The translations under genes and the position numbers were made by a program. A stretch of 64,000 bases of DNA from Larus michahellis (lineage: Eukaryota > Chordata > Aves > Charadriiformes > Laridae): positions 5,461,001-5,525,000 of the forward strand of contig NC_133907.1 of assembly GCF_964199755.1 (NCBI RefSeq), in the 5' to 3' direction. Under the pieces are notes generated by a model. It was not told the DNA's origin, did not search any database, and worked only from the letters and a program-made list of their open reading frames with translations. Below are positions 21,741-34,984 of the stretch, in pieces. The first letter of the stretch is position 1. Each line of letters starts with the position of its first letter.

Positions 21741-24700
21741 GCACTAAGTGAAGTCGGGGCCCCGGCAGCAGAGGACATGCCGTGGCAGAGCTGGCACACA
21801 CCAGCCCAGCTCCACCACCGGCACTAGGGATGTCTGGTTTGGTCCACGGTGTGTTGGGCAGGGAGGGTGGAGGAGAGCGTTATTATGGAAAAGAGAGTTG
21901 GCTTGTGAAGGAGTAAAAGACACAAGCAATTAAGCCATGATATTATGAACCCACAAATACCTGAAAGATTTAAACTGCAAGAAAGTGATGGAATTTTTTT
22001 TAAGTGGTATCTTAAGTGGGGATGTGCAGAGAGACGTGAGGGAAGGGTTTAGCCAGTGTACCAAGGACATCTTCCTGAGGCCTTTAAACTTAAGCCAGGA
22101 AGTAGAGAGGCCTTGGGACTTCAGCCTGCCAGAGGCAGACGGGATAAGTGATGGTGCCTGGTAAGAGCGCAGCATTCCTTGGGCACGGCCAGCAGAGCTC
22201 TCCGGTCCCGACTCCTGAAAGTTTCTGAGGAGACACGGTCACCTTAACTTACTTTCACGTTGTGGCATTGTTTATTTTTTCAGCCTTATGTTGGCTGAAA
22301 TAAACAAAAATGTTTGGATTTCTGCTCACCCTCCCTTCTTGGTCATCTGGAGCACATCTTTGAATGCATTCATCTCAGCCTTCACCTTGACTCTTAAGTA
22401 CCTGGCCCAGGTTGCTGTAGGCTGAAGTAATTTCATGAACAAAGTCCCCTCCCCGTGGCAGGAGAGTGGGTGGCATGGACGCCTTCCCAGGTCTTCTTGG
22501 CCATCCCTGTCCGGCTGCTCTCGGCAGCTCAGATGTTGCCGTGGAGTTTCTGGAGTACAAACACTGCCAACTAATTGGTGTTATTTTTCAGTTACGCACT
22601 TGGGTAAGTCTGAGAAGAAACATAATTTGTTTTGCTTCCGGTAAACTTCATAGCAGTAGATAAAATAATTGGAGATGATTTGTGACAGGTTGTTATGAAA
22701 ATAGCCCTAATCAGGAATAAAATAATTTATCTGTGACTATAGAGAGAGACTTGCAAGTGAAATGGGGAAAGATGTCAAAAGATTATCAAGCTCGTGGCGA
22801 GGAACAGTGAGGTTCCATGAGGAACAGCAAATATACAACATAACTTTTGTTCATTGTAAACCTCCACCAAAGCTGTTGCAGAGGGGACATGCTGGATATT
22901 TCACCTATAACTTCCAGGTGAGCTGTGGATGGCAATGTATCCTCTTGTAAAAAAACAGTCTATGTTAAGTTTAGCTTAGTTCTGATCATTTAATGTTAGT
23001 CAGCATCACTTACAAAGCGGCACTTGTCATCAAAATAGTATTTTGGATATTAATTACATAGAATAAATCAACGCTCTGCTTTTCAGGATTCATGCCTAAT
23101 TTGAGTATTTGCCAATATGAACATTCACTGTAATAATGCAGATAAATGAAGCAGCAGTTGATATGTGAGCTTGTCTGAAAAAAAATTCTCTTTTGAACTT
23201 GAACTACGGGAATATCTCAGGAAGGTGTAGAAGGAGAAGTGTCTATTTGTATATAGAACTACTCATGATGATTAGGAGTGTTGCTTTTTATGCTTCTGCA
23301 AGACTTGTCCCCATTTCACATATTCTTTCTCTGTTGGTATTCTAGAATACATATTCCTTCTGAGTCAGACAGTGAGGTCATCTTTATTTGGAGTTGTCAG
23401 TTAGAAGGGAAATGTTTTTATTCAGAAGCGATCCAAAATTCCTGTAGTGGTTTGAATTCACTGTGCAGGCTGCAAAATGCTTCTTCTGCATGATTGTCCA
23501 GTTTGGTGAATTCAATGTGTGTTCCTCATCTTCCTCCTGGTAGTTACCATGGGCTTTCATGGGAATAGTGAGGAGCAAGGAGTTTCCCCTCGAAAACCCA
23601 AGGAAATTCCAAAGGCCATATTGAGGTTTCCATACAATTCGTAAACACGTTTATTTGTTGCTCTTGTATTGTTCTTTGTAGTGCAGATTGACAGTCGGGA
23701 TGTTGGGCTAGAAGTGTTCTGCCTCCTTTCTCAGTCCTCTAGCTCTGCTCCTGAAGTTCTCTGTCTCCTTGTTTGAGAAGCTCTCCTGAGACATGCAATT
23801 ATTGAGTAAAAAACAGTTAGACAAAATCCATGGGTTGCTGCAGATCCAGCTGGTAGTGGAACAGTGAGAACATCCTGAGGAGGCCAGACTGGACGTGTGC
23901 CAGCGCTATCTGGGGTTTCCAGTGTGTATTAGTTTTACATTTAGTTCCAATTGGCAGAAGGATCTCAGAGCTTTTCCTGAAAGATACTTTTTTTCAAAAA
24001 AAGCTTATTAGAAATCACATTGAATTCCACAAGCTGTGCCTTTTAGATCTTACGTGCAGTAACACAGTCTTTTTGTTCTATTTTAAATAGCAGCTCATTG
24101 TGCTAATGACAGGGGGGTGCAACAGTGTTTCTTCCTCTCTACCCAGAGTAATGAAGGACTCGGATCCGTGAGCTGGGTTTATGCAGCGTGAGTTTAGACT
24201 GATGCTGAATCTTGTAAACCTGATTCAGTTGGAAGACCAGAGCCAGGAGTGTGGAGTGTATTTCAGTAGGTTGATGTGCTTGGGCAGAGCTGGCTTTCTT
24301 GGGAAATCCCGGTAAAAGTATAATGCCAAAAGAAAGAATAACAGCATAGGTCTGTGTGAACAGTTGTGCATGAAATATGTCAAGCAAGAGCAGTTGCCTT
24401 CAGCTTCCCTGTAAAAACAGATGCCCGAGTTCTAGTTGTGGAAGACACAAATGCGGGTTTGCAGGATCCTTTTGCTGAGGGCAATCACTTTACAGAAAGA
24501 GGAGGGTGGCCTCAAAGGACTGAGTGCTTTATGAAATTTTTATAAGGAGTGATGCGAAAGGAGCTTAAACTCACCTTCAGAAGCTTGAGAAGGGCAAATC
24601 CTGGCAGGTGTCCACTTCACACCTTGATGTCCTCTGGTTGCTTGAGCATTAGACGAGGCATAGTGTAGAAGACTCCACCTTTATAGCTTTTTCTTCCTGC

Positions 24701-26089
24701 TCCCAGCTGAATGCGGGTGGGGAATGCTGTTCTCTGTTTTAAGTGTGCTGAAGATACCTGTGCAAAAAAATGCGAACGCAAGATCAGCATTGACTTGGCA
24801 GTTTCGAAGTGGAATAGAAGGATGAGGAGTTCTGGGGCTGTGGGCATGCAGAGAGCAGGACCAGCAGTGACTTTGAATGTTGGGGTGTGAAGAGCCTGAA
24901 GTTATAGGGCAGTGGCAGTGCCCTCGGTGGGGGCACAACAAAGGCATCCTACAGCAGCACGCACCCACGCCTAGCTGCGGCTAGGTGGGGAAATATTCCT
25001 CTTTTTGCCCAGTGATTTCAGAGCCCACCTCACTGGGGTAATCCCCTCCCCTTACTGGTTTGTTTTCACCATATTTGCAAGCGTTGGAGGGCTGCACTAC
25101 ATTCGGCTGCTTTAATGATTTCCTTTGTAGTGAGATAGTTTGCAAGACTGGGTGATATCTTTTCTGTAACAATTATTTTCACTTGATTGTTGACATAAAG
25201 GAAAGGTAACAACAGTTTTCCCAAGTGTGGAAATGCAGAATATTCAGGGGATGTGATGCCTAGAAACAAACTATTTAATGATTTTATCTTGAATCCTGGC
25301 AGCTGCTGCAGCCCAATTAAAGGTCTATTATTCTGTAAGGAGGCTTCTAGAAAGTGACTTTAAAGTGTAACACACAAGAGGAAAAAAGCATTTGGGCGTT
25401 ATTCCAGAGAATTGTTGTCATTTAAGAAAAACCAGCCATAAGTTTTAAACCTTTTGTGGCAGGATGGTCCTGATGACACATGACGTCACATGTGAGGGGA
25501 TTGTAATACAAACGTCTGATAAAAATGAGAAGGTTTTGTCAATATATTTGAGGCATAAGAAGAGGGAACTCTGAAAATACTCTTATTTATAATTTATGAT
25601 CTCTCTTGTATTTTAATAGGTAGTTGAAGCACTTAATCAAAGCACCTGACTGATTCCCTTTCACGAGCAATACGGAGAGAGCAAGCTTGTACTGGATTTT
25701 CAAAGTATGAGATTTAAAACAAAAAGCCTGACTGCAAAGGGAATCAATGGCAAAGCATTATATTATTTTTATAAATAGTTTAAAAAGCATTGTGATTATT
25801 TTTAAGGGTCAATAAAAGGTTCTCTACTAGCGCTAAAGATGTGATGAAGATTTTTTTTAAGCAGAACTTGTAGAAATGATACTGATCGATGGACAGGCTT
25901 TGGTAAAATAACACTGTCTGGGTTCAGGCCTTTTTAAAGTTTTCGTGTTGTACATTATTTTCCAAAATCCCTCGCAAATTAATGAATGGAAAATCCTGCT
26001 CGAATAGATGAGTTGAATCTTTGGCTTTGTGAAAAATGGTCACCTGCAGAAAACTGCCTTCACATACTCCTCCTTTGTTTCTGTTCTAG
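21228..26089 (+). other. KIF3B: KIF3B intron 1
   Basis: This intron of about 4.9 kb separates the inferred non-coding exon 1 from the first coding exon. Apart from the CpG-rich first 500 bp it holds no coding sequence. It contains a 15-bp inverted repeat at 22268-22307 and an overlapping CRE/E-box palindrome at 25481-25495, both noted under findings. Confidence 0.6.
22268..22307. repeat. Inverted repeat able to form a hairpin
   Basis: The left arm TTGTTTATTTTTTCAGCC (22268-22285) pairs with the right arm GGCTGAAATAAACAA (22293-22307) over 15 bp with a 3-nt T bulge. The loop is TTATGTT. Confidence 0.85.
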
Positions 26090-26145
26090 GTTTCTAACAC
26101 GGGATCATCCATCGATCAGATCACGCCAGCCACAGGCCTGCTGTC

Positions 26146-27528
26146 ATGTCTAAGTTAAAGAGCTCTGAGTCTGTTAGGGTGGTGGTACGATGCCGGCCAA
26201 TGAATAGCAAAGAGAAGACAGCTTCGTATGAGAAAGTTGTTAACGTGGATGTCAAGTTAGGGCAAGTCTCCGTGAAGAATCCGCGGGGAACATCTCATGA
26301 ACTACCTAAAACGTTCACCTTTGATGCCGTGTATGACTGGAATTCCAAACAGGTCGAACTCTATGATGAGACCTTCAGACCTCTCGTGGACTCTGTTCTG
26401 CAAGGGTTTAATGGGACAATCTTTGCCTATGGGCAGACTGGGACAGGGAAAACATATACGATGGAAGGGGTGCGCGGTGATCCTGAAAAAAGAGGGGTCA
26501 TCCCCAATTCATTCGATCACATCTTCACCCACATCTCTAGATCTCAAAATCAGCAATACCTAGTTAGAGCATCTTATTTGGAAATATACCAAGAAGAAAT
26601 CAGAGACTTGTTATCAAAGGATCAGTCCAAGCGGCTGGAGTTAAAGGAGAGACCAGATACAGGCGTATATGTTAAGGATTTGTCCTCCTTTGTTACAAAA
26701 AGTGTCAAAGAGATAGAGCATGTCATGAATGTGGGAAACCAAAATCGCTCCGTTGGTGCCACCAACATGAATGAACACAGCTCTCGATCTCATGCCATTT
26801 TTGTGATCACTATCGAATGCAGCGAGTTAGGACTTGATGGGGAGAATCACATCCGTGTTGGGAAACTCAACCTGGTAGACCTTGCAGGCAGCGAGCGGCA
26901 AGCTAAGACTGGAGCACAGGGGGAAAGGTTAAAGGAAGCTACTAAAATCAATCTCTCTCTTTCAGCTTTGGGCAATGTTATCTCTGCCCTAGTAGATGGC
27001 AAAAGCACACACATTCCATACCGGGACTCAAAGCTGACAAGGTTACTTCAGGACTCATTAGGTGGCAATGCCAAAACTGTGATGGTGGCCAATATAGGCC
27101 CTGCCTCTTACAATGTAGAGGAGACTCTCACAACACTGAGATATGCCAATCGTGCCAAAAACATCAAGAACAAGCCACGAGTGAATGAGGATCCTAAAGA
27201 TGCTCTGCTACGAGAATTCCAGGAAGAGATTGCTCGACTCAAGGCACAGTTGGAAAAACGGTCTATTGGCAAAAGAAAGAGGAGGGAAAGGAGGAGAGAT
27301 GGTGGTGAAGAGGAGGAGGACACTGAAGAGGGTGAGGATGAAGGAGATGACAAAGATGACTATTGGAGGGAGCAACAAGAAAAGCTGGAGATTGAGAAGA
27401 AAGCTATAGTTGAGGATCACAGCTTGGTAGCAGAAGAAAAGATGAGACTGCTGAAAGAGAAGGAGAAGAAAATGGAGGACCTGAGGCGAGAGAAGGAAGC
27501 AACAGAAATGTTGAGTGCTAAAATCAAG
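26146..27528 (+). CDS. KIF3B: KIF3B first coding exon, complete kinesin motor domain
   Basis: One exon of 461 codons holds the whole motor and the neck. The P-loop GQTGTGKT is at residues 96-103, switch I NxxSSRSH ends at 216, switch II DLAGSE is at 245-250, and the microtubule-binding region [20 protein letters not shown] is at about 289-308. The neck linker and start of the coiled coil ([20 protein letters not shown]) follow. The exon ends in phase 0 at AAATCAAG|gtagaa. The motor looks intact, with no missing catalytic residue. Confidence 0.97.
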
Positions 27529-30500
27529 GTAGAACTCTTCCTTGTCATACTTTTTGACAGCAATTTATTTAGGCTGTGGGGAGAATAGAGGGTTTCCCAA
27601 TTTGGAAAGATATTTCACAAGAAGTTTCCAGGATAGTGACATGTGTTTAGATTGGAAGATTTGGAAATAAACTATTTCTGGACAATTTCCACTATTAATT
27701 ACATGTTTCAATATTCATGAGTTGTTGCATTGTTCTTATGTGCCGATCTTGTAGGATCTTAAGCAATCAGCACAATAAAATGTGATGATACGTCTTTTCA
27801 CAAGCTGTAGCACAAAAAATGCCTCATTCTGCCACAGATCATTAACAAGTTCTTTACAGAGCACCCATTTTTGTTCTTCAGCTTTGCCACACATTGCAAC
27901 AATGTGCAATTCTAAGTAAGTTACCCCTTCACCAATCCCACAGTTTTACTGGAACTTTAAGAAACGGTAATTCTCGTAGCAGCCAACTTGAAAGAGAAGG
28001 TTTAATAAGGGAGCTGTGATGAAGAAGTTGTATCCGTACAAAAGGAAGTTACCTTCTGTGGAAAAGACCAATTAGATGGGCACTGAGAGAAACTTCTGAC
28101 CTTGGTTTTTCCTTTCAGGCAATGGAAAGCAAGCTTCTGGTGGGAGGGAAAAATATTGTGGATCACACAAATGAACAGCAGAAAATCTTGGAACAGAAAC
28201 GACAGGAAATTGCAGAACAGGTACAAGGAAGAACATTTGTTATTTTGTATAAAAAGCCTAGCTTCGGAACTTTTATAAAACATTGTATCAGGAGAAACCA
28301 TAAGAAAATTTGCCCAGGTTAACCCTAAAATTAGCTTAATGGCAATCATTAATCTCAACAGAAGGGGGGAGGGCTGTCATTGTATGAGGTACGTAAAGAA
28401 GGTTTATAATAGTTTTATTCCAGCTTTTCACGTTAAAGACTTATGTCCTATCTTGATTTGTAGCTGTCTGTAAGTGAAGAAATAATTGGAAGACCCCAAA
28501 GAGTGACAGTTCAGCCATTAGCTCAAGGGAAACATGTTTACTGTGTGCTAAAATTTATTATCTGTTATGCATTTTCTGTTGGTGAGTCTTTAAGTGCAAT
28601 GGCTAGTACAAATTGATAAAAAGGAAAAAAGAAAAGAATCTAAATATGACATTTGATTCCTGTAATTGAAACTCGAGCACTTATTCACGCTATCTGATTT
28701 TAGTAGCAAAACAAAGACAAAGAAGAGTTAATGCTTCTGGTATTTCTAAGGCAAGAGATAGGAAGAACTAGAAGCTAAAGCAAAAGCCCTGGAACCCAGG
28801 GAAGTAAACACGCTGAGCGTTGGTTTCATGTATGTCAGCCTGGAGGTGGCAATGTAGTTGTGGTCTTTAATATTGTATGTCACCTTCTTCAGAAACGCCG
28901 GGAGCGAGAAATCCAGCAACAGATGGAAAGTCGGGACGAGGAAACACTAGAGCTGAAGGAGACCTACAGTTCTCTTCAGCAAGAGGTGGACATAAAGACA
29001 AAAAAACTCAAAAAGGTAAAATGATTCCACATCTATCCAGTTAGGAACAAAATCAACTTGTGTGTGAACGTGAGAGGAACATTGGCAAGTTATGATTTTG
29101 GCTCTTCTTGTCTGTTCCAGTTATTTTCCAAGCTGCAAGCTGTGAAGGCAGAGATCCATGATCTCCAAGAAGAGCACATCAAGGAGCGCCAGGAACTGGA
29201 ACAGACCCAGAATGAACTTACCAGGGAACTAAAGCTAAAGTAACTCCCGTCACTTCATTGCCTGCTATTAACTGTAACACAGATGGGGGTTTTGGGTGGG
29301 GAGTGGAGGGACTGCATTGCACATGCTTGTGGGACAAGATGTAAACATGAGAAAACTAAAACATTCCTCCTTTTCCAGGCCTGTGTTAAGTCAGTGTGAG
29401 AGGATCAGTGGAGAAAGTCATCTGCTAATTATGTTTCTTGTGTATTTCCCATTTTTGTGGTTGCATGTAGGCACCTGATTATTGAAAATTTTATTCCCTT
29501 GGAAGAAAAGAATAAGATCATGAACAGATCATTCTTTGATGAAGAGGAAGACCAGTGGAAACTGCATCCCATAACCCGTCTGGAGTGAGTGTACTTCTAA
29601 GCTTTTCTTGGGTCACAGAAACCCCTCTAGCTGTCAAGAACAAGGCACCCCAAAAGGGGGACTGAATTGGGGATTTAAATTGGCCCTCTAGGGTTCGTAG
29701 CTTCATGCTGCACAATAAAATAAAAAAATTTATTCCTCTTGGTAGGTTGAATAAAATAGGAATGCATAGTTAGGAAAATTCTTGAAATATTAGGATTTTT
29801 CTTCTAGATGAGCCCAATAATTCTATGTAAAATATATGTAATAGTGCATTCACCACTAAAATAGCAGTAAATTCCTATCATATTTCTTTCCTAGTTTATA
29901 TAGGAAAGCTCTCAAAAATAATTACTATTATGAGAGCTGTGGCTTGATGCTGCCTCTCTACACAGAAGGGTTTGTACAACAAATTTAGAAAGTTGGGTGC
30001 AGCTGAGTGCAGCTGCGATCTGTATAGTAGAAATATGTAGACACCCTCCCCTTTGTTTAGGGAACAGATGACACAGGATAACGATCCGATCTTCTTCTGA
30101 CTGTAGAGAGCTGTTCTTGCCAATGCAGCCTAGGTAGTTTCTGCTGTCTTGAAACATATTTGTGTGTGTAATTTTCAGAGGTTTTAGCTCATAAACTCCA
30201 AGAGGAGTCTTTGGTTTTGGTGTATAATAGACGTGAGTATCCATTTTTTCTCTAGAAACCAGCAGATGATGAAACGACCGGTGTCTGCTGTAGGATACAA
30301 AAGGCCACTGAGCCAACACGCCAGGACGTCCATGATGATTCGTCCAGAGGCTCGGTACAGGGTAAGCCCAGATGTGATTATAACCTTCCTGTGTTCACCC
30401 TCCTGATCAGGGGAATGTGGATTGCAGAGGGTTGTTAGTTTTTTAATGGGATGTAAATTTTTCCAGTATCCTGCATACATTTATGAAGTACTTCAGAATA

Positions 30501-31108
30501 AGCTTCTGGAGGGAAAATAAACTATTTGTATGAAAGCGTGCAAACTTCGATTCTGCTTTTGCTATCTCAGGCAGAGAACATTGTATTACTGGAACTTGAC
30601 ATGCCCAGCCGAACGACGAGAGACTATGAAGGTCCAGCCATTGCTCCCAAAGTTCAGGCAGCTCTAGAAGCAGCTCTGCAGGATGAAGATGAGATACAGG
30701 TGGACGCTTCAACCTTTGAGAGTACTTCAAATAAAAAAACAAAACCCAGGTGAGTTGGACTTTTAGCAGGCAGACTAGCCAACAGTACGAGTACCGTTGC
30801 TATGTGTCAGCACTTCTCGTCAGTAAAGTTAAGGTGAGCTTGGCTGTAAAGCAGAGAGATTGTGAAAGGAACATAGGACAGAAGAGAAAGCTGAGACTGA
30901 TTAGAGAATAAATCCAGTAAAAAAATTCAGCTTTTGGAAGATTAATTTTGATGAGTAACAGGTGACGTTGTTGGGGCTTTTTGTTTATTTTTTTTTTCAT
31001 TTTTACTTCTTCAGGCCTAAAACTGGAAGGAAATCAGGGGGATCCTCTTCAGCAGGCACCCATAGTTCTCAGCTCTACCCACAGTCCCGAGGGCTGGTTC
31101 CAAAGTAA
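26146..31108 (+). CDS. KIF3B: KIF3B, kinesin-2 motor subunit
   Basis: There are eight coding exons: 26146-27528, 28119-28220, 28893-29015, 29121-29239, 29471-29584, 30256-30361, 30571-30749 and 31015-31108. All have GT-AG introns and the joined frame encodes 739 aa (human 747). KIF3B pairs with KIF3A and KAP3 in heterotrimeric kinesin-2, which moves cargo toward microtubule plus ends and drives anterograde intraflagellar transport in cilia. The N-terminal motor domain (about residues 9-345) is followed by a Lys/Arg-rich then Glu/Asp-rich segment (371-405), a long coiled coil (about 405-590), and a basic, Ser-rich tail ending in GLVPK. The acidic stretch is shorter than in human. The start at 26146 gives the conserved [19 protein letters not shown]-terminus. 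An upstream ORF overlaps this start if exon 1 is as inferred. Confidence 0.97.
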
Positions 31109-32882
31109 AACCAGCAGTTCCTCTCCAGGGCACGAACAGCCTTTGCCTTCTGAGAGCAGAGACAAGTAAAAACCTGCAGAGATAACTCCCAGCCAGACTC
31201 CAGCTCCTTTCCCCTGGAGATGGCCTCTTTGCTGTTTAACTGACTTGAGCCAGTCCAGGTGCACTGAGCCACAGGAAAATGCGTGCTTGCAATTCAGCAT
31301 TTGGCCTCTGTGGGAAACAGATTTTAGTTAGGAAATCAGAAATGCATGAGGTACGTTAAAGTGTATTAGAAGCAATGGGAAGCATGGGGACCACCTCACA
31401 GCATCACCGTCTCTCCTTCTGCACTAGCCCTTTTGCTGCACTGGGTTTTTTTGCTGTTGGGCAATAAGAAGACAGTTGAAAGTCATCTCAACAGAACCAC
31501 CACTCCAGAGCTCCACAGTGAGAACCAAACGAGGTTAAAAAGCAGAGGATCTGTTCAAACTTATCTAAGTGCATAGTTTTTCCTCTTCCTGCTTGAAAGA
31601 CTGGCATCATCATTTGGGGTTAAGAAGTTGGTCTGAACAGGCAGGATGGCAGCGGTCAGCGTGTACTCACCACCAGATAGCTGTGTCTCCCTTTAGAACT
31701 GTAGGAGAAAAAAGGGGTCTCGCAAGCAACTTTGCGCTCTCTAGAAAGGAAGCAATAGAAACTGAAGTCCTTTCCTTGTTTACAGGCATAAGTAAGAGCT
31801 CCTCTAAACTGATCTCCTACAGACTTCACCCCTACCAACAGGAACCACCTTGTCAAAGAATTCATCTGCATACCAGTGCCAGCTCCACAGCTTTCTTCCT
31901 CTCTCTTGCCTCCATCTTTACCCCTGGCATTTGAAACCGGTGCCCATACGAAGTCTTTAAACCTGTGGGGTGGCGTATGGCCATTTTCTCATGTCTCCCA
32001 CTGTTCACAGAAAATGTAGCATTGGCTCAGAGCTATCTTCCTAGCAGGCTCATAGGGCTGACTCTGCGCTCCCCTGTAAGCTGGGTAGAGGGTAGAGCAC
32101 TATAATGTGGAGCTGCCTTTGAGTGCTCTCTTCTTCTAAGTATGGTCCCCTCCCTTGGAGGTTCAGCGTTTGGTACCTTTTGTGCCTCGCCTGTTCCACG
32201 TTAACTTTCCCTTTGCATCTCCCAGCCTACGCAGAGCCCACTGGGAGTGAAAGCACATGTAACCAAGTCTGGGTAACGGAATCTGGTATTAATTCCAGGG
32301 GTTTTTCTTTGAAAACAAGGGAGGAAGGACCCCTGCTTTTGATGGTCTCTTTGCAAAGCTGCCCTATGACTAAAGCAGGCTACTGTAACACTGCAGGCTC
32401 GTGTGGCAGGGTAGAGGGAGGTGCAGCTGCTGCGCTGAGGACAAGAGTAAGGTGTCCCTGTCTAGTGTCTCACAGCTCATTTGTAAGTTTTAGTTCACTG
32501 TATATCGAGCCTTGGGATCTCATTTTTTCTGGTTGCTGTTGACTGTCATCCTATGAACGTTTTTACCTATTTCCTCTCCCTCACTGATGACTTTCTCCAG
32601 ACTGACATGTGTGAGTGTATGAGGACTTGCCTGATTTTAGAAATGCTCTGATGTGTGGACTCTGCCTTGTGTGCTCGTTAAATATCCACTGAGTGACTTC
32701 ACCCAGGCTGGAGAACTCCATCCTATCTGACCCCCATGAGCAGAAGGAACCGAACGCTCAGCACAGCTCACCTCTGCATCTTGCGGGCACGGTGCCTCGG
32801 TGAGCCAGCTGCCCAGGTGGGCCCGGTTAAATGCTAACTCAGCTGCTTTGATACATGGAGTCCTGTTCTGGACAAAAAGATT

Positions 32883-32935
32883 AATATATATATATACACA
32901 TACACACACGTGTATACGCCTATATATATATATTA
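32883..32935. repeat. Compound TA/CA microsatellite
   Basis: The tract reads (TA)n, then (CA)n with GTGTAT interruptions, then (TA)n again, inside the KIF3B 3' UTR. Confidence 0.9.
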
Positions 32936-34687
32936 GTTTTGGTGGAGGAAAGAGGAGTTTCCTTATAATTGAGAGAGCAGGCATCTGACAAATTTCTTTC
33001 AACCTGAACATGGAAACTTGTCATAACCTTCCTTTTTATAAAGCACTATTTATGTACAGAGAGCCTTTTAATTGGTTCTTGTTGCATAGTATAATGTCAC
33101 TTTCTCTTCCCTCTCCTCCCTCTTTCTCTCTAGCACATGATCTTATGTACATTGACATTTTAAAAGATGATTGTATGGTATAAATGCTCAGAGAATTGAA
33201 ATGAAACAAGGGGGGGGTCTAAAACCTGAAATGGCAACAAAATACATGCATAGCAACGTACATGTATGTTTTATGTGATACACAGACACCTCTGTGTCTG
33301 TACATGCGCACACCTCCTCAGTCACTACTATTCCACAGGGAATTCTATATTAAACTCATATGCTGGAAACTCCCCTTGTGGCAGGACTGGTACAGTGGAA
33401 ATTGCCATGCAAACCTGAACTGTTCTCGTTTTAGTGTTGATAAGCTAGCTGGTTAATATGTCAGAAAGGCTCTGCTTTTAAGTCCGTAGAAATTCATTAG
33501 CAAGGTGGGTGGAAAAAGAATAAAACTGCATATTTAGTCATTGTATTTAAATTGGAGCTGTGGTTGGAGATTTGGTTAGTGTATTCATGGGCAATCTCAG
33601 ATCGTTACAGAAGCTTTTAGAGTCTCATTCCGATGGACTTACCAGATACTCAGTGGCACTGATATTAAGATAAAATACATTGTCTTAAGCTGTACAAAAC
33701 ATACTGAGCTCTGGGTTGAAGTTTTTAAGAAACATTCCTGGCGAGTTTGCCCCTCTCTGGGTGTTATCTGAACCATCTGGGCTTCCTGCAGGTTAACAGC
33801 CAAAGACAGGAAATTCAGCCAACTCCTGGAAGAGGCCCTCGGACAGTGTGCGCTGTCATAGTTTCTCCATAGGAATGTTTAATGTCCTTCCCATCTTTGC
33901 TCTGATCTGTACAATGGGATCTTTTTTTTAAAAGTGAACACGCAGCAGAAGTCAGCCCTCGGCTCTCAGAGCAAGCACCGCGTGACACTGAAGCATAGGA
34001 ATTAAAGCACTTTCTTAAAAACCTTAACATAGGTCTAGCGCCTTTTTTAAACTATTTGCATGCTGCTTGAATCTTCTAAAATACATACCTCTATCATAGC
34101 ATTTCGGGCTACACTGATGCATTATACAGATCAGATCAGAGTTGTGTTCAGTATTTTTTTTAGGTGTAGTAAGTCTGCCTTCACTGAACATAGAGTGCTT
34201 GCCGAGCGCCAGCGAGACATCTATAAGCCTGGATCTGTCCTCTCTTCTGTCTGTAACAGTTAATGTGCACCAGGTTTTAAACGGTTCAGTGTGACTCTTG
34301 TGGGTCTGTTTCTGCTGTGTTAAAACACAAATGGGAAAAGATAACCTGCAAAAGCCATAATTAGATGCAGAGATGGAACTGAACTGAGAACACTGGTCCT
34401 GTCTGTGCTGCACCACGCGATGGTGGGTTTAACTCCGCGGTCCAGGCGCTTACTCCCTTCTTCAGTCCTCTTTCTTTTTGAATTGGATTGCCCGTGGCGC
34501 TCTCTGCGGGCACAGCTGTCCATATGAGAACTCACAGCTCCTCGGAGATATGCCGATCTCCGCCTTCTCTTAGGTGATCTGTAGACAAAGAACCTGTCAA
34601 TAGTTCTGTCCATAGTTTTACAGCTTATATTTATTTGTATCATCTCTTTTGTCTAGGAATGTAAAGTGATCCTAAAATACAATGTGT

Positions 34688-34693
34688 AATAAA
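34688..34693 (+). terminator. KIF3B: KIF3B polyadenylation signal
   Basis: AATAAA is followed by GTCAATAAGATTTATTGC and later by GTGCCCGTTTTTC. It gives a 3' UTR length like that of human KIF3B, and CR1 sequence starts only about 290 bp further on. Confidence 0.7.
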
Positions 34694-34984
34694 GTCAATA
34701 AGATTTATTGCATCTATCAAAATGTGCCCGTTTTTCATTCTTAATTTGTAAGAAATGGCAGGGTCATTGACTTCATGTTTTACAAAGCCTTCCCACAAAA
34801 AAAGTCTCTGGGCATACTAATTTATTATTTAACTGTAAAATGTAAACAAGAGTGGAACCACCTAACGCTGTGTTGCTGTCTGGCACATGGCACCTCAGGA
34901 ACCATGAGCAGGAGCCCTGGCCAGGGTCCCTTCCCCAATGGGGGCGAAGCCAGAGGGGTCTGCAGCCCCCGGTGCCTCTTGAGT

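Larger units (their letters stand above)
31109..34715 (+). other. KIF3B: KIF3B 3' untranslated region
   Basis: This 3.6 kb region follows the stop and ends near the polyadenylation signal AATAAA at 34688-34693, which a T-rich element follows. It contains an alternating TA/CA microsatellite at 32883-32935. No coding sequence is seen. Confidence 0.75.

Noticed and set aside
20804-21799. Long open frames on both strands (331 and 285 codons) in the KIF3B CpG island
   Set aside because: High GC removes stop codons by composition. The translations are Pro/Arg/Gly/Ala-rich with no family, and both strands are open over the same DNA.
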